Origin: Eutreptiella sp. 'Long Island Sound 2002'
Taxonomy: Eukaryota > Euglenozoa > Euglenophyceae > Eutreptiales > Eutreptiaceae
Assembly: GCA_964036045.1 (NCBI GenBank)
Contig: OZ038378.1
Span: 38,255,228 to 38,319,227, forward strand
Length of the DNA: 64,000 nt
Direction of reading: 5' to 3'
Every line of letters begins with the position of its first letter. Positions within the stretch are counted from its first letter, which is position 1. The position numbers and the translations under genes are program-made. The notes under the pieces were generated by a model. It was not told the DNA's origin. It searched no databases and saw only the letters and a program-made list of their open reading frames with translations. Positions 44,894 to 55,529 of the stretch are shown here, piece after piece.

Positions 44894-45790
44894 GGGGGCT
44901 CCGAAGAGGAGGACTTGGTTTTCTGGATCCTCGTGAAAATTGGGGATCAAGTGTTTCGAGCGGTGCTTGACACCGGTGCAACACTTTCAACAGTGGCCCG
45001 GCACCTGGTAAGGACTTTCAAGAAAACTAAGACCGTGGCCATAAGAGTAGGGGATGGGCGTACCATCCATTCCTTGGGGGGAGTCAATGTGACTATATGC
45101 TTGGGCGACGAAACTGTGACCCAACACTGCAGAGTGCTGGACACCGACGCCTTTGACATCGTCATTGGTACCCACTTCCTACGAAGAAACCCCCAGGTAA
45201 AAATGCTGTCTCTCCAGCGCCCCTATTTGTTGCACTGCGGCTTTGGCAGTGGGCTCTTCTGCATATATTTGGAGCTGTCAGGACGAAAGAGAGTCTGGGC
45301 TGCGCTACGCATCCAAGACTAACTATCGTACTGAAAACTACCAATTGGCCCGTCACGTTCTTGAAAATGGACTGGCGGCCCTTCAAGTAAACCTGGATGG
45401 GATCCAGGTGGAATTGTTTGCGAGCCGACAACAGCACATCATGCAGTTGCACTGCTCGAAACGTTTGAACAACGAATTCAGTATCGTCTGGAAAGCAATG
45501 CGCCTAGCGTATGCTAACCCTCCTTTCTCCGTGCTCGCGAAGGTTCTAACCAAAATCGTTTATGAGAGAGGAAGGGTTGTCATGTGCACCCCTGACTGGG
45601 GCTGCTCTGGTGAACACGCTTACTGGCGCCGTATGCTAGATCGAATGACCGTGGGAAGAGTGCAACTCCCCAACGGTCCCATCTATGTGCCTGAGGACTC
45701 AGACAGAGCTATGCAGGCCCTTGATCGGGGGGGTTTTACTTATCCATCATTGATGGATGTCTCAATCCTGTACCCCTGTGTGACCTAGAC
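44894..45790 (+). pseudogene. pol: Ty3 copy B pol: protease and DAM-like domain
   Basis: Same frame as gag after the TAG: GGSEEEDLVFWILVKIGDQ, the protease LDTGATLSTVARHLV (DTGA at 44969-44980) and FDIVIGTHFL. A one-base insertion near 45290 shifts the frame. The DAM-like domain continues: NYQLARHVLENGLAALQVNL, VELFASRQQHIMQLHCS, AYANPPFSVLAKVLTKI (NPPF at 45516-45527), VVMCTPDWGC and YWRRMLDRMTVGRVQLP. NPPF is the catalytic tetrad type of N6-adenine methylases. A further frame change occurs before 45790. Confidence 0.75.
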
Positions 45791-47314
45791 CAGGTGCTAC
45801 TGAAAGAGGTCATGGCCGAAAATTGTGGCCTGACCCTTTGTGATCTCAAAAAACGATCTGCTAAGCACCTATCTGCCACACTTACGGGGTGTGAATCTCC
45901 CGATGGCTATCTGGAACCTGCAGGTGTTAAGGAGGATGCTGACAATCAACTGTCTGAGATCGCCAGCACTATCCCTCCTGTTGATCCCAGCTGTGTTGAC
46001 CTAAAACACAGTGCCTTCCTAGCCCAGCTGTTGCTGGAGGAGGTAGATCTAGAGTCGACCTCAGAACCCGCTCCCCCTGTTGGGAAGCCAGTGCTACACA
46101 TGCAGCCTATGCACACAGGTGAACCCGTGGCATGAAGTCCTGATGCTCTGGCGCGGCCTGCTTCTAATAACATGCCACTGTCTGAGCATGACACTCAGGA
46201 ACTCCGGCGGCTGTTGTACCTGAAGGCCGGAGGTATTGAGCGCCAAAAGCGGCTGCAATACCTCAGATACACCTGGAAATCCTCCATCTGGTCTGGGGAG
46301 GACGATGATTTCTATACGCTGCCTGATCCTGAGATACCGCTAGTGTATTCTCTGCACTATGGGCCGCAATGTCCCCCTGAGTGAGACGATGGTTCTGTGC
46401 CTGCCGAAACTGCTGGTCGGCAGAAAAAGAAAGAAGATGCAAAGAGCAACCTCCATGCTGAGGAGGATTTCCTGCAGAAACTCGAGAGTCTTAACCTTGA
46501 CCCCCGACTGGAGAAACTGCTGATAACCTATGAGGAGGTGTTCGGCGCCTTGCCGCCCCCCCTCTCTTGTACAAAACTGGTCCAGATGGACCTGAAACTG
46601 AAACCTGAATTCGAAAAGACGCGAGTGAGGCGTCATCCCTATCCCGCTCCACAGGAACAGGTTGAAGAAATTGAGCGCCAGATCCAGGAATGTATTGATA
46701 CTGGCCTCGTTGAAGAATAGAAGAAGGGGGACTACCCCCATCACTGCAGTCCCTGTTTCGTGGTTGCTAAACCAGGGTCGACTGCCCTACGACTGGTTGT
46801 TGACTATGGTGAGGTCAACAAGAAAACCCAGAACCAGTCAGGGAGTATTCCTGACATGGAAAATACCCTAGAGCGTATTGCCAAATGCAGGTACAAGACC
46901 AAAATGGACAAACGCTGTGGTTTCTGACAGGTGGACCTAACCGCCGCAGCTCATGAGCTGCTCGCTTTTATAACCCCTAGGGGTCGTGTCTTTAAGTGGA
47001 AGGTCGTGCCTTTCGGGGTGGCTAATGCCCCAGCGCTCTTCCAGGAGCTAATGAACAAAATTTTGCACATACTGAGGCGAACGCCTCTAGTACAGGAGTT
47101 GTTTTCCCGGGGTGCAGAAATGGAGGCCCACATTGACGACTTGAGATTGGGTACTAATACCCAAGAGGACCATGTCCTTCTCCTCCGTGAATTTTTCATT
47201 GTTTGTCAAGAAAACCATCTCCGAATCAAACTCGAAAAACGTGAGTTTATGAAAGAGGAGATGGAATATTTGGGTTTCGACGTGGGGTATGGCTGGTGGA
47301 AACCAGTCGCGTCT
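45791..47314 (+). pseudogene. pol: Ty3 copy B pol: linker and reverse transcriptase, truncated
   Basis: The linker (LLKEVMAENCGLTLCDLKKR, CVDLKHSAFLAQLLLEEVDL) leads to RT (LLITYEEVFGALPPPLSCTK, CSPCFVVAKPGSTALRLVVD, FGVANAPALFQELMN, HIDD at 47129-47140, MEYLGFDVGYGWW). Stops relative to other copies are TGA 46133 (Arg in C), TGA 46382 (Trp in D), TAG near 46718 (Tyr in A, shared with C) and TGA near 46925 (Arg in A). Truncated at the TACC-tailed retroposon, so RNase H and integrase are absent. Confidence 0.88.
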
Positions 47315-47757
47315 AGGTAGGTAGGTAGGTATCTTCGGGAGCTCGGGATGCCTTCTTTGACATTGCAGGAAGAAGGTCTTACCAAGGGGACGTCCTGTCC
47401 CTCCCACTGCCCTATGTCAGGTGCCTCTTGAGCCGCTCCCGCATGTGCTTGGGAAGGCATTGTCGCGGCCACCTGGTCCATGTGTCCCATATGGGAGGGT
47501 GTCCCCACATGTGTCCATGGGTAGGGCCACATGCCCCCTCCTTTGGGCGGCAGCTCTGGGGGGCTGCCCAGCCGTGTGGAGTATCTCTCACCACAAGGGG
47601 TATTGCTCCCGCTTGTCTACGGTACGACCGCCTCACCCTTGTGGCTTGGGTTGCGGGGCCACTCTGCTTGGCAGGTGACCCCCTCCCGGACTGTGTACCG
47701 GCTCGCCTGTCACCGGTTGCTTCCATGGCTCCGGGTGACGTTTGCCATGGTCCCCGA
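47315..47757 (-). mobile_element. TACC-tailed short retroposon, copy 4
   Basis: Nearly identical to 23042-23484, same orientation, with four TACC units at its 3' end (plus-strand 47315-47331). It abuts truncated RT on the left and unrelated sequence on the right; no duplication is visible, which suggests later rearrangement. No coding capacity. Confidence 0.85.
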
Positions 47758-48125
47758 TGCAGCCTGGCCGGGCTCGGACCAGTGGCCTTGGAGTACCGCT
47801 CCTGCCACTGGCCCGGTGGGTCGGCTGGGTCGCCCCAGTGCGTCCGACCCATGGGGTATTGGTTCTTTCCTGTCCCTCGGCCGCCCTACGTGTGTGCAGT
47901 GCCCTGGGCCGCTGGGCTCCTGTTCACCGGTGTGCCCGCGCGGTTTGCTGTGGTGCGTCTGCGGTGTCCTGGGCCAGCTGGCTCCTGTTCACCGGTGTGC
48001 TCGCTCGGTGTGTTGTGTTGCATGTGCGGTGTCCTGGGCCACTGGGCTCCTGTTCACCGGTGTGCGTGCTGTGTGCGGTGCGCGTGTGCCATGGGTGGTT
48101 GTGTCCCTCCCCCCCCCCCCCTAAT
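47758..48125. repeat. Three-unit 66-bp repeat and flank
   Basis: CCTGGGCC, GGCTCCTGTTCACCGGTGTGC and a G/T-rich tail recur three times between about 47900 and 48095, at spacing near 66 bp. A poly-C run closes the segment. The link to the LINE 3' end is unclear. Confidence 0.7.
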
Positions 48126-48200
48126 TTTCGTTTTTTTTTTACTTATTTTTTTTTTTTTTTTTTTTTTTTTTTTGGAAAAAAAAAAAGAAAAAACAAAAAA
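48126..48200 (-). other. Poly(A)-like 3' tail (poly-T on plus strand)
   Basis: About thirty consecutive T with a further T-run to the left and A-rich sequence to the right. Read on the minus strand this is an A-tract at the 3' side of the LINE, as expected for an LINE tail. Confidence 0.5.
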
Positions 48201-48640
48201 GAGAAAAACAGGGGCGCGCGTACACTGCAGGCACAGGCACGGGCAGCTGGTGCGGCTGTGCAAGAGCGTAGTGTCCTCTGGCGTGTGTCATCGGTGCTGT
48301 GGCAGCGGTCGCGCCCCAGGGGTGCGGCTCGCGCGTCCTGATGTACACGGGCTTGGGTCAGGGTGGGTTTGGTGAGGTGTCTCTTTGCTTCTGGAGCTGG
48401 CTGGTTAGGCGGCTGTGTGGGCTGTGGGTGTGGGCTGTGGTTACGTTGTTCCCTCGGCGGGCTTGGTTAGGAGTCAAGGGTTAGCGGTTTCGGGGTGTGA
48501 CTCGGGTTTGATTTGTGCTTGGGTTCTGGCTCGGTTAGGCGGTTGCGCGGGGCTGGGCGTGTGGGTAGCGGCGTCCACGGGGTCGTGCGCCCGAGGCGGG
48601 TGCGGGATGGTGCGTGCGGGCCGGCCGGTGGCCGGTGGCC

Positions 48641-51037
48641 TCACTGGGAGTCCCACACGGAGGGGTCGACGGGCGTGCCGGGGGCGTACGCAGCGTGCAG
48701 GTTCGGCAGCAGCGGGCGCACATGCAGGGCGTCGGCGTGCCCGATGAGGACCTCACTGAGGACCGAGGGGTTGGCGGCAAGCAGTATGCGATGCCCGGGA
48801 GGGGTGGCGGCGAGGAGCGGGAGGATGTCCGCGGCCCGCGACGTGGGGGCGAACACGACGTGGGCCGGGTGCGGCCCCGGGAGCGGTGCCGGGGGGAGCG
48901 GTACCACAGGACGGCGGTCTACTGTGAGGTGCCAAGTGGCGCGATGGTGGAGGAGCCGGACTAGGGCGATGCTGTGGCGCAGTGTGTGGGGCTGGGTGCT
49001 GGGCGGCGTGGGGATGTGCGGCGGGAGGGGGGGGGGGCGGGGCGGTGGCGTGGGAGGGGGCACGGCGGAGGGGTGACGCCAGCGACGTGTGTGTCGTGCT
49101 GAGGGTGGACAGGAGCCCACGGTAGCGGGCCTGGGTTCGGCGCCTTTGGGCGTAGTGGTGCTCGTTGTCGTGTGCGTTGGCTTCCTTCGGCGTCTGGTTC
49201 GTTTGGCGACTTCTGGGCGGGGCCTGGCGTGGCGCCCCGTGGTGGTGGTTTGCTGGGTAACGGGGTTAGATGGCGGCGCCGCTGGCCGGGGGGTCAGGCG
49301 CGTCGTGTTGTGTGGCGCGCAGGGCTCCTGGGGTGCTGTGGGTGTCGCCGGTGTCGGTGCGCCGATGCTTGTGGGGTGGTGAGGGGGTGTGTGCGTGCGG
49401 GGCTGGGCTTTGGGTGATGTCCCACAGGCGGATGCCGTCTCGCTGCGTTTCCTGGAGGGTCTCCCGCAGGCGCCTGAGGACATACGGGTGGTCCTGGGGC
49501 GCGGCGAGGTTGCGGGGGTGGACTCCCAGGGGGTGGAGCGCATCGGGCAGCATGGCTTCCCATGCGGCCTGCGGCATCCACCCCCCCGCCGGCCGGAGGC
49601 GTCAGTTCTCCACCGACCCCTTGCGGGGCCGATGGACCAGGCCCTCGAGGGAGGGCTCTCCCCGGGCCCACTTCCGCAGCTCCCAGAGCTGCGTGTGGGT
49701 CCAGCGCTGCCACCACTGTTCCTGGGCGGGCCTGCGGTCTTGGGCGGAGGAGTGGGCGTGGGTGGGTGTGACGGGGTCGTGGGGACCGGCGGCGGTGACG
49801 GGCCTGGGGGATTCCTCGTAGTCCTGTTCTGTGGGGGTGCGTGGGGAGTGGGGGTGCACGCGGATGTGGACCCGCGGGTGTGCGCGTACGGTCTCCGCCT
49901 CGGGGTTTGGCGGGGATTCGCGGCGGCGGCGGTAGTGGGGCATGCGTTGCATGTGGGCTGTCATCGAGGGCCGGTAGGGGGGCGGGGACGCTGCTGGTGG
50001 ACCCTGGCGTCGTTCCAGCCTGGTCGGGAGCGGTCCGTGGGCCTGGGGTGCGGGCTTGGAGAGGTGGCGGGACGAGGTGCGTCGCGCTTCGGCCGCGGCG
50101 CACTCCGCCATGAAGGTGGTGGCGCTGGCGTCGGTGACAGTGGGGGGGCGCCGCGCTGGGCGCTGCTGCCTTCGGGCCTGGGACGGCTGGGGCCGGATGT
50201 CGTAGAGGACGTCCTCGGGGGGCCGGGCTCGCGCTGCCGTCGTGGCGCCGGGTTTGGGCTTGGGTTTGGGCTTGGCTGCGGGCGTGCTGACGGGTTTGGG
50301 CGGCCGCTTGGGCTTCGGCTGGGTCGTGGGTGTGGGCTTGGTCGGGGCGTGGGCCTTGGCGGCGGCGGGGCTGCTCGCGGTGGGGGCGGGTTTGGAGGCC
50401 CGTTTGAGAGGTGTCCCCCGCGGCCTGGGGGGTGGAGTGCTGGATGAGGACGTGGTGGTGGTGGTGGATGAGGTGGTGGTGGTGGTGGAGGTTGTGGAGT
50501 CGGAGGCGGAGGAGAGGGCTGTGGGAGACGGCGGAGGGTCCTGGCCCTCGGGGGCGGGCGTATGATGCTGGGTCCTGTAAGTAGCGAGAACGAGGGTGCA
50601 GGTTCGGGCATCGGGCGTGTGCGCGCGTTTTCCCTGGTGATCCGTGCGTGCTGGTGCTGGCGTGGCGGCGTTGTCTCGGCTGCGCGGGCACGTGGGTTAC
50701 CCAGGGGGGTGGCCATATCTGCTCCAGGACGTGCGGGTGTGTTTGCTGGAGGTAGTCGAGGGTCTGGAAGAAGCATCGCTGGATGCCGGGCATGTCCTCC
50801 TCTGTGAGGTGGGGGTAGTTTTGGGTGGGGGTGTGGGGGCCCGGCCACAGCAGCGTCATGAGGCGGGCTGCTACCATGTACGGGCATAGTTGTAGGGTAG
50901 TGGGGGGTGGGGGGTTTGGGTCCCCTGCGGTTTGGGGGGGCTTCCCTCTGCTGGGGGCGCAGCGTGACCACCCACACCCATCGGTCCGTGGGGATCCTCA
51001 GGTCCGTTGGGTCCACTTGGCGAGGCAATACATCGCC
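48641..51037 (-). pseudogene. LINE ORF4, C-terminal part, frame-broken
   Basis: Protein-like stretches in different minus frames: RIPTDRWVWVVTLRPQQREA, then MVAARLMTLLWPGP and NYPHLTEEDMPGIQRCFFQT, a Pro/His/Arg-rich linker, QWWQRWTHTQLWELRKWARG, AWEAMLPDALHPLGVHPRNL, and a final HVVFAPTSRAADILPLLAAT to VDPSVWDSQ-stop. Frame changes fall near G/C runs (for example 50934-50940). The LC..MVAARL and EEDMP.IQR region resembles the end of Ulp1-type cysteine proteases. Function is tentative. Confidence 0.5.
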
Positions 51038-52192
51038 CTACCAAGGCCCTGGTAGCCGCTGCGGATGGAGAGCAGCGTGTCTAGGGATTTGGGTTCCCAC
51101 GTGCCCCAGATGTGGGGGTCGTCCGGGTCGTCCCCCCTGGCGTACGTGTCGGGGCCTGGGCTGTGTGGGGGGGGGGATGTAGTCGGCGGGGAGGAGGGAG
51201 TCGGTGCCGTGTACCACCCAGTGGTCTGTGGGTGCGTCGTAGATGGTGGTGGAGAGGGTGTAGTGCAGATTGTACATGAGGGTCATGTACGTGGAGGGGG
51301 CTGGCTGCTGCTCGTCGGGGGTGGGGATGTCCCCCGGGACGTGGTGCTGGAAGTTGCTCAGGGAGGCCATCCGGGCTACCCATGTTTCCCGCTCCCACTC
51401 TTTGGTGCTGTCGGGGGTGGCGTCGGGTGGGGGGTGGGCCATGTCGGGCTCGTGGTAGCGGGTGCGGCCCTTGGTGTCCACCCGCCCCGGCACGGGGTGT
51501 CCGACCAGGTGTCGCCCCCAGTCGATGGGGGGCACCCTGATCCGGCTCCCCGTGGGGGGCGGGCTCTCGCCGTCTGGGGTGGCGCGTGGGGGGCGCTCGT
51601 GTCGGGCGACGTGGAGGAAGGCGTCGAAGAGGAAGTCTCTGACGCCTTCCCCCAGGGTGGCTGCCTGGACCAGGGTGGCCGCCCGGATGGGGGTGCTGGT
51701 GCCGGAGGTGCGGAGGTACAGCACGACGTCCTGTTCCCCGAGTCCTCGGAGGTGCTGCCGTACCGCGGCGGGGTTGTGTAGGGCGTAGGGTTCGGCCGGT
51801 GCGGCGACTGGTGGTGCGGGGTGTGATGGGGGGGCTGGTGTGGGTTTGGGGGGGGTGGTCGTCGTTGTCGCGCTTGGGGTCCGGTGATGGGGTCTCTTGT
51901 GGCGGTCGCGGGAGGGGGGATTCGCGGTGGCGTGTGTCGGTGGGGGTATCGACGTCAATTGGCTGGTGCTGGCTGCCGCGTGTTGTGTCCGTGGCCTGGT
52001 CTCGGGGGGGGGGCGGGGGGGGGTGGTGTGGGGCTGGCGCTGTTGGTGGTGGGGGGGGCGGGGGTGGGTGTTGTGCTGGCTGGGGGTCTGGGCGTCCCTG
52101 TGGGTCGTGTGGGTGTTGCGTGTGTGCGCCGTGCGGCCCTTGCGGTTCTTGACTGGTTGTGGTGCCGGGGTGTGGGTGGGAGGCGGCCGCAT
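51038..52192 (-). pseudogene. LINE ORF4, N-terminal part, possible Ulp1-like protease
   Basis: An ATG at 52192 opens a Pro/Thr-rich leader, then a compact domain: NPAAVRQHLRGLGEQDVVLY, ATLGEGVRDFLFDAFLHVAR, EWERETWVARMASLSNFQHH, STYMTLMYNLHYTLSTTIYD and DHWVVHGTDSLLPADYI. After the ten-G run at 51167-51176 the meaningful frame becomes DPHIWGTWEPKSLDTLLSIR. HW, then D, then LC in the next segment fit the His-Asp-Cys order of C48 (Ulp1) proteases, but spacing is loose. Could equally be an uncharacterised element protein. Confidence 0.4.
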
Positions 52193-54174
52193 GAGCGTCC
52201 GGGTGGCGCTGTGGTCCGTATGTAATGGGTGGCTGCTGGTGGATGGTGCTCGCTTGTATTAGGTGTGGGTGGGGGGGCTGCTGGTGGTGGTGGGGTGGGG
52301 AGGGCGGGGGTGGGTGTTGTGCTGGCTGGGGGTCCGGGCGTCCCTGTGGGTCGTGTGGGTGTTGCGTGTGTGCGCCGTGTGGCCCTTGCGGTTCTTGACC
52401 GGTTGTGGTGCCGGGGTGCGGGTGGGAGGCGGCCGCATGAGCCCCCTGGGTGGGGCTGTGGTCCGTATGTGATGGCCGGCTGCTGGCCGATGGTGCTCGC
52501 TGGTATGGGGTGTGGGTGGGGGGGCTGTTGGTGGTGGTGGGGCGCTCCTACTAGGCCCTGGTGTTGCTGGTGTGCGTGCCCGGCTCCTCGCGGGTCCATG
52601 GGGGTGTACCGTGGCTCGTATGTTGTGGGCCCGTGTAGCGGGGGCGGCGGGTGGTGCTGGACCGCGTGGTGGTGGTGTGGAGGGTGTGCCGGTTGTGTGT
52701 GGTACCCCGGCGTTGGTGGGTGTGGTGGCAGGGGCTGGTGGTGGTGGAATACGTGATGGTGTTCTGCGGTGATGTGCGCTATGTGGGGTGGGTGGTTCGC
52801 GGGGCCTGGTTGTGCTGGGGCGTGGTGGGGATGTAGCTGGTGGGGGTCGCTGTAGCATGGGGGCATTAGGGGGTAGGGGTTGGGAGGGACGGGGGCGTGG
52901 TGGTGATGTTGGTGGTGCCATGTCCCCTGGCTCTGCGCGTACGGTGGTCCCGGCATGGTGTGGACGTGTGTGGGCGGTGGTGGCTGACTGGGCTGCAGGG
53001 TTTGGGTGCTGCGGTACGGTGGTGGTGGTGGGCGCTGGCGGTGGCGGTGTTGTTGGTGTGCCCCGGGGGTCTGGGCGTGGGGCGGTGCGGTGTGGCTGGA
53101 CTCGGGCCTTGGTCGGGGCGTCGCGCCCTGCTGGCGGGCGCGTTGGCGGGCCCCCTGACCTGTCTTGGTCTCCTTGGCCTGGTGGGTGTCGGGGGCGGGT
53201 GAACCCCCCTGTCCCCGTGGGGGCGACGGGGAGCGGGCGTGCCAGCGGTGTGCCTCTTGGAGGCCCGTCTTGAGGCCTCCGACGTAGGTTTCCTGGTCCG
53301 TGAGGCCCATCCGCGTGGCGGTGGCCTCGTCGGGGGCGGCCAGGTGGGCGTCCCGAAAAGACGCCCAGCCCTCCGGGGGCTTCTGTTGTGCGGGGTGGGG
53401 GTGGTGTGCCGGGTAGAGGAGTGCGCTGAGTGGGTAAGGTGTTCCCTTCCGTCGGCCGAGGGCCTGTTTGAACCGGCGGCAAGTGATTCCGAGGTAGGCT
53501 GCTATCTCCTCTGGTGCCGTGTCGGCCCACGCTTCCGGCGTCAGGGCTGCTGCTTGGGGGGCCGGGAGTTGTGGGTCTGGGAGGTGTAGGTCTCGGTGGT
53601 GGAGGTATAGGGCGAGGAGGATGTGGCGGGCCGCCACGTTCAAGCCGCCTCCGCTGTGGCGTAGGGGTGGGCTGTGGGGGGGCAGGGGTCTGTTGCCCGT
53701 GGCCACGGCTATGGTCCATGCGTGGTCCGCCGCATGTGCCACGTAGTACCCTCCCAGTTGGTCCCGGAGGGTGTCGGTGAGGAACCCGAAGAAGCTGGGG
53801 TGGCTGGCGGGGGGGGGGGGGGCGCGGCTGGGGCCGCGGGCCGCTCGCGGTGGCGGGGGTTGAGGTCCCCGCAGTGGGGGCAGTGGGTGAGGCGGTGCGC
53901 GGCTCCCAGGCAGACCGGGTGGTCTGGGTTGCAGGGCAGGGCTGTCTGTGGTAGCCGCTGGCGAACGCAGAGGAGACATGCGGTGGCTGGTGGTTGGTGG
54001 TACCTGTGGACGGACGGCGGCGTGGGGGGATGGGGGCTGGTGGAGCGCGCATGCTGGTGGGAGTGTGTGCGGTGCCTGTGGTGCCCGTGTGTGCTGTGCC
54101 AGTGCTGTGCTCGGTGGACGGTGTGTAGACGTGGTGGGGGTTCCGTGTTGGTATGTCACGGGGTAGGTTCTCAT
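51955..54174 (-). CDS. LINE ORF3, His/Pro-rich protein with central helical domain
   Basis: 739 codons from the ATG at 54174-54172, which overlaps the pol stop as ATGA. A Pro-rich start is followed by a central region of about 200 residues (SFFGFLTDTLRDQLGGYYVA, GGLNVAARHILLALYLHHRD, EEIAAYLGITCRRFKQALGR, GLTDQETYVGGLKTGLQEAH) that looks globular and helical. A long His/Pro/Gln-rich tail has two 82-residue repeats. I do not recognise the domain. The rest is low complexity and may bind nucleic acid, which is only a guess. Confidence 0.55.
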   Translation of the reverse strand: MRTYPVTYQHGTPTTSTHRPPSTALAQHTRAPQAPHTLPPACALHQPPSPHAAVRPQVPPTTSHRMSPLRSPAATTDSPALQPRPPGLPGSRAPPHPLPPLRGPQPPPPRAARGPSRAPPPPASHPSFFGFLTDTLRDQLGGYYVAHAADHAWTIAVATGNRPLPPHSPPLRHSGGGLNVAARHILLALYLHHRDLHLPDPQLPAPQAAALTPEAWADTAPEEIAAYLGITCRRFKQALGRRKGTPYPLSALLYPAHHPHPAQQKPPEGWASFRDAHLAAPDEATATRMGLTDQETYVGGLKTGLQEAHRWHARSPSPPRGQGGSPAPDTHQAKETKTGQGARQRARQQGATPRPRPESSHTAPPHAQTPGAHQQHRHRQRPPPPPYRSTQTLQPSQPPPPTHVHTMPGPPYAQSQGTWHHQHHHHAPVPPNPYPLMPPCYSDPHQLHPHHAPAQPGPANHPPHIAHITAEHHHVFHHHQPLPPHPPTPGYHTQPAHPPHHHHAVQHHPPPPLHGPTTYEPRYTPMDPRGAGHAHQQHQGLVGAPHHHQQPPHPHPIPASTIGQQPAITYGPQPHPGGSCGRLPPAPRHHNRSRTARATRRTHATPTRPTGTPGPPASTTPTPALPTPPPPAAPPPTPNTSEHHPPAATHYIRTTAPPGRSCGRLPPTPRHHNQSRTARAARRTHATPTRPTGTPRPPASTTPTPAPPTTNSASPTPPPPAPPPRPGHGHNTRQPAPAN
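52071..52562 (-). repeat. 246-bp direct duplication within ORF3
   Basis: TTGTGCTGGC and its following sequence recur at 52071 and 52317, a spacing of 246 bp, exactly 82 codons. The duplication keeps the ORF3 frame. Confidence 0.85.
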
Positions 54175-55529
54175 GGTTGGTAGAACAGGAGTTTGAGGAG
54201 GTTGGCTTGGTCTGTTGGGGGCAGGGTTGCCGCATGCTGCAGGTATTTGTGGGTGCGGTATGTGAGCTGCTCCGCCATCTTGGCAACGGCCGTCCGCTGC
54301 ATGTGCGCCGCCGTGGCCTGGGGGTCCTCCGCGTGGGTGCGTAGCAAGGTGTAGACGGCAGTGGGGACGAGTCCCCTGCGGACTGCCTCGAGCACCTCCG
54401 TCTGCTTGAGGACGGTGGTGAGTTGCTGGGTCGCCGGGGACTGCGCCAGCCATCCGGCGTGCTGTGCGATGGTGTGGGTTGGGTTCCAGTCTGTGAGGGT
54501 GTCCAGTCCTCTGTACAGTGGGCACGCCTTGAAGTGGTCCCATGTTTCTTCTTCCGCGTGGCTGCAGATGCATTTGGTGTGTCCTCCGGGGACGTGGATC
54601 GAGCGGCGCGTATACCATCGGTGGTATCGGGTGAGGAGGGGAAGTTGTTCGAGGGCGAGTTGGAGTCGGGGCTTTTGTAGGTGTGCTGGGAGGCTATCTG
54701 GGCGCAGGGCAGAGTAGTAGAGGGGGGTGTGGACGGAGTCTTCGAGGCGTCGGAGGAGTTCGGTGTTCGCTGGGTTGCCCAGTGTGGTGGCCAGTTGCTG
54801 GATGGGTGTGGGGTAGTGGTACTGCTTGTCTCGATCCGTGTACGGCGTGTCCTCGGGCATCCATTGGGGGGGCTGTGTGGCCGGGGGTATCGGGGGTAGG
54901 TGCTGCAGGTGGCTGTGGTGTGGGGTGTCCAGTCGCACGCGTTCGAGCCCTGGGGTGTGGTTGGTGTTTTGGTGTTTGGCCTGCGTGTCTGCGCGTCCAT
55001 TGCCGTATGCGTAGCGGTGTGATTCCTGCTTGACGATGTGTAGGGCGTCCTGGGGGTGCATGCCCTTGAAGGCCATCCATAGCCCCAACGCTTGTGTGGT
55101 GAGGCCGGACTCGAGTGCTTTGTGGAGGGGCAGGTCCGCAAGGCGCCTGGTGAGGTGGATGTCGACCGTGGCGTCCACGACTACCCAGACGTTGCGGGGC
55201 CGTATCGTCGTTGCTGGCGGTGTGGCGGTGACGGCGTCTGCCATGGTGCGCAGTTCGCCGTGGGAGGACGCCCCAAAGATGGTGGTCCCGGTGTGGTGTT
55301 CCACGTGGAGGCCGTCCGCGTGCCGGGTGATGCGCACGGAGGCCCAACCGACCGTGGGGGTGCGTTGCTGGGTGCCGGATGCGTCAGTGAAGTAGATGAT
55401 GTCGGTGTCGCTGGGTATGGGTAGGCGGGCGATTGCTGTGGGGTGATAGACGTAGATGGGGTTCCCCTGGGCGGTTCTGGCGGTGTTTTGCGTCAGTTGC
55501 AGTAGTGGCGCTGCATAGACGCCTATTCC
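54171..55529 (-). pseudogene. LINE pol: RNase H and C-terminal CCHC
   Basis: Same frame as the preceding RT part, separated only by an in-frame TAG (55532-55530). RNase HI motifs are IIYFTDASG (first Asp, about 55384), SSHGELRTMADAV (Glu), VVVDATVD (Asp) and NGRADTQAK (last Asp). A C-terminal KCICSHAEEETWDHFKACPL gives the C-C-H-C pattern common after LINE RNase H/RT. It ends in TGA at 54173-54171, overlapping the ORF3 ATG by one base pair step (ATGA). Confidence 0.8.
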
